Assembly: GCF_017569185.1 (NCBI RefSeq) | Contig: NZ_CP071869.1 | Location: 3,772,001 to 3,836,000, forward strand | Length of the DNA: 64,000 nt | Direction: 5' to 3' | Source of the DNA: Polaribacter cellanae | Lineage (GTDB): Bacteria; Bacteroidota; Bacteroidia; Flavobacteriales; Flavobacteriaceae | Part shown: positions 62,669 through 64,000 of the stretch, piece by piece | Position numbering within the stretch: position 1 is the stretch's first letter | Layout: every line of letters starts with the position of its first letter | The notes under the pieces: generated by a model | Told to the model about the DNA's origin: nothing | What the model saw: only the letters and a program-made list of their open reading frames with translations | The model's database searches: none | Position numbers and translations under genes: made by a program

Positions 62669-64000
62669 AGATTTAAAAACATATTTCTTTTTTTCTTTTT
62701 TTTATCGACTATACAAGTTTTTCAAGCGCAGGAAATTCCGCCAATACATAACTTTACGACAGAAGATTATGGAGCGGAGAATCAGAATTGGTCGATTTCT
62801 CAAGCAGAAAATAAATATATCTATGTTGCAAACAACAAAGGTTTATTAGAATATAATGGCGAAAATTGGCAATTATATCCTACTCCAAATGAAACGATTT
62901 TGCGTTCTGTAAAATGTATTGGAGATAAAGTTTTTACTGGTTTCTATCGAGATTTTGGGTATTGGCAAAAAAACGAATTTGGCATTTTAGAATTTACTTC
63001 TATTGTAGATGCTAAAAAAATAGAAATGCTAGAAGATGAGCAAATATGGGAAATAGTAGAGTTAGATGGTTGGGTGCTTTTTAAATCACTTCAAAAAATT
63101 TACATCTATAATTTAAAAACAGGTATCCTTAAAATTATAGAAGCAGATAATTTAATTGCTAAAATTGTGTCCCTAAATGGCTTCATATATTTTCAAGAAC
63201 TAGGGAAAGGGTTGTTTAAAATAGAAAATGGAGAACCGGAGTTAATTTCCAGTGCAACAGTTTTAAAAGAGAATAGAATTACCGAAATATTTTTAAAAGA
63301 GGAAAAACTATTTTTTATAACTCAAAAAAAAGGTTTCTATTTTCTTGAAAATAGTCAGTTAAAAAAATGGACTATTTCTGCTGATAAATTTTTAGAAGTA
63401 AACACAATTTACAGCGCAAAACTATTGAGAGACAATAAAATGGTTTTGGGTTCTGTTTCTAATGGAATAATCTATTTAAATGAAAAAGGAGAAATCGAAT
63501 CTCAAATTAACCAGAATTTAGGTTTAGCAAATAATACAGTTTTGTCTATTTTTGAAGATATAGATAGTAATATTTGGCTGGGTTTAGACAATGGAATTAA
63601 TTTTTTAAATTTTAAATCGCCATTTAAACTGTTTGTAAATAAAGATTTGTTTTTAGGAACAATTTATACATCAACTTTATTTAAAGGGAATTTGTATTTA
63701 GGAACCAACCAAGGTTTGTTTTATAAAAAATACAATTCCAATGATAATTTTCAATTTGTAAAAAATACACAAGGTCAAGTTTGGAGTTTAAAAATTATCG
63801 ATAACCAACTTTTTTGTGGTCACGATTCAGGTACTTTTTTAATAAAAGAAAATAAGGCTGAATTAATAGTAAATATTCAAGGAAGTTGGGATGTTAAAAA
63901 GTTAGATGACACCACATTAATTCAGGGTAATTACGATGGTTTGTATGTTTTAAAAAGAGAAAATAATAAGTGGTCTTTAAAAAATAAAATAGATGGTTTC
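62669..64000 (+). pseudogene. Beta-propeller sensor (SusR-like?) with a likely frameshift in its signal peptide, partial
   Basis: The long frame from 62669 to the window edge (444 codons) has no start codon: a TGA precedes it and no ATG, GTG or TTG opens it. An ATG at 62665 is in another frame and reads MIRFKNIFLFFFF, then would continue naturally as LSTIQVFQAQ if one T were added in the T7-C-T6 run at 62690-62703. So one base seems missing in a signal peptide. Downstream, FEDIDSNIWLGLDNGINF and LYLGTNQGLFYKK are two-component-regulator propeller (Reg_prop) motifs. Such periplasmic propellers belong to SusR-like or hybrid sensors; the rest lies outside the window. Confidence 0.65.

Overview
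The window is low-GC DNA from a Flavobacteriaceae bacterium, most likely Polaribacter or a close marine relative (inference). The support is SusC/SusD pairs, type IX secretion C-terminal domains, SLC45-type maltose transport, TAnnTTTG promoter boxes, weak Shine-Dalgarno sites and an isolated TTG-start recN. I see no rRNA or tRNA gene, CRISPR array, origin or prophage.

Region 1 (1-10.5 kb) is an export island for small peptides with double-glycine leaders. It holds an XRE regulator, an HlyD adaptor, a small HTH regulator, five Gly-Gly precursor peptides, two small membrane proteins and a peptidase-containing ABC transporter (PCAT). A segment running from the regulator tail through the leader region and peptides into the PCAT 5' end has been tandemly duplicated. 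Leaders and regulatory DNA stayed similar while peptide cores diverged. The truncated first PCAT copy was then split by a 1,646-bp IS. Three near-identical copies of this IS are present (327-1972, 5495-7140, 24522-26167), each with its own 6-bp target duplication.

Region 2 (10.5-16.8 kb) is housekeeping: recN, a TPR protein, fabI, a family 2 glycosyltransferase, then six ~188-bp tandem repeats packed with dyads, and cutC.

Region 3 (16.8-23 kb) holds GH20 beta-hexosaminidase, GH92 alpha-mannosidase and a glycosylasparaginase, a set suited to dismantling N-linked glycoprotein glycans. It is followed by an IS256-family element with an 8-bp target duplication and by the third IS copy.

Region 4 (26.2-64 kb) is an alpha-glucan/maltose utilisation locus. 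On the minus strand are susC, susD, two SusE/F-like lipoproteins, a type IX-secreted GH13 amylase and a ~3,000-residue protein rich in thrombospondin type 3 calcium repeats. Divergently, a LacI regulator is followed by a maltose-type MFS transporter, beta-phosphoglucomutase, GH65 maltose phosphorylase, a SusA-like GH13, GH31, two more GH13 enzymes and a GH97 SusB-like glucosidase. The logic is surface capture and cleavage, TonB-dependent import, periplasmic trimming to maltose and glucose, then cytoplasmic phosphorolysis. At the right edge a beta-propeller sensor gene (possibly SusR-like) lacks an in-frame start and seems frameshifted in a poly-T stretch of its signal peptide.

Family assignments come from motif recognition by eye. 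No searches, folding or alignments were run.
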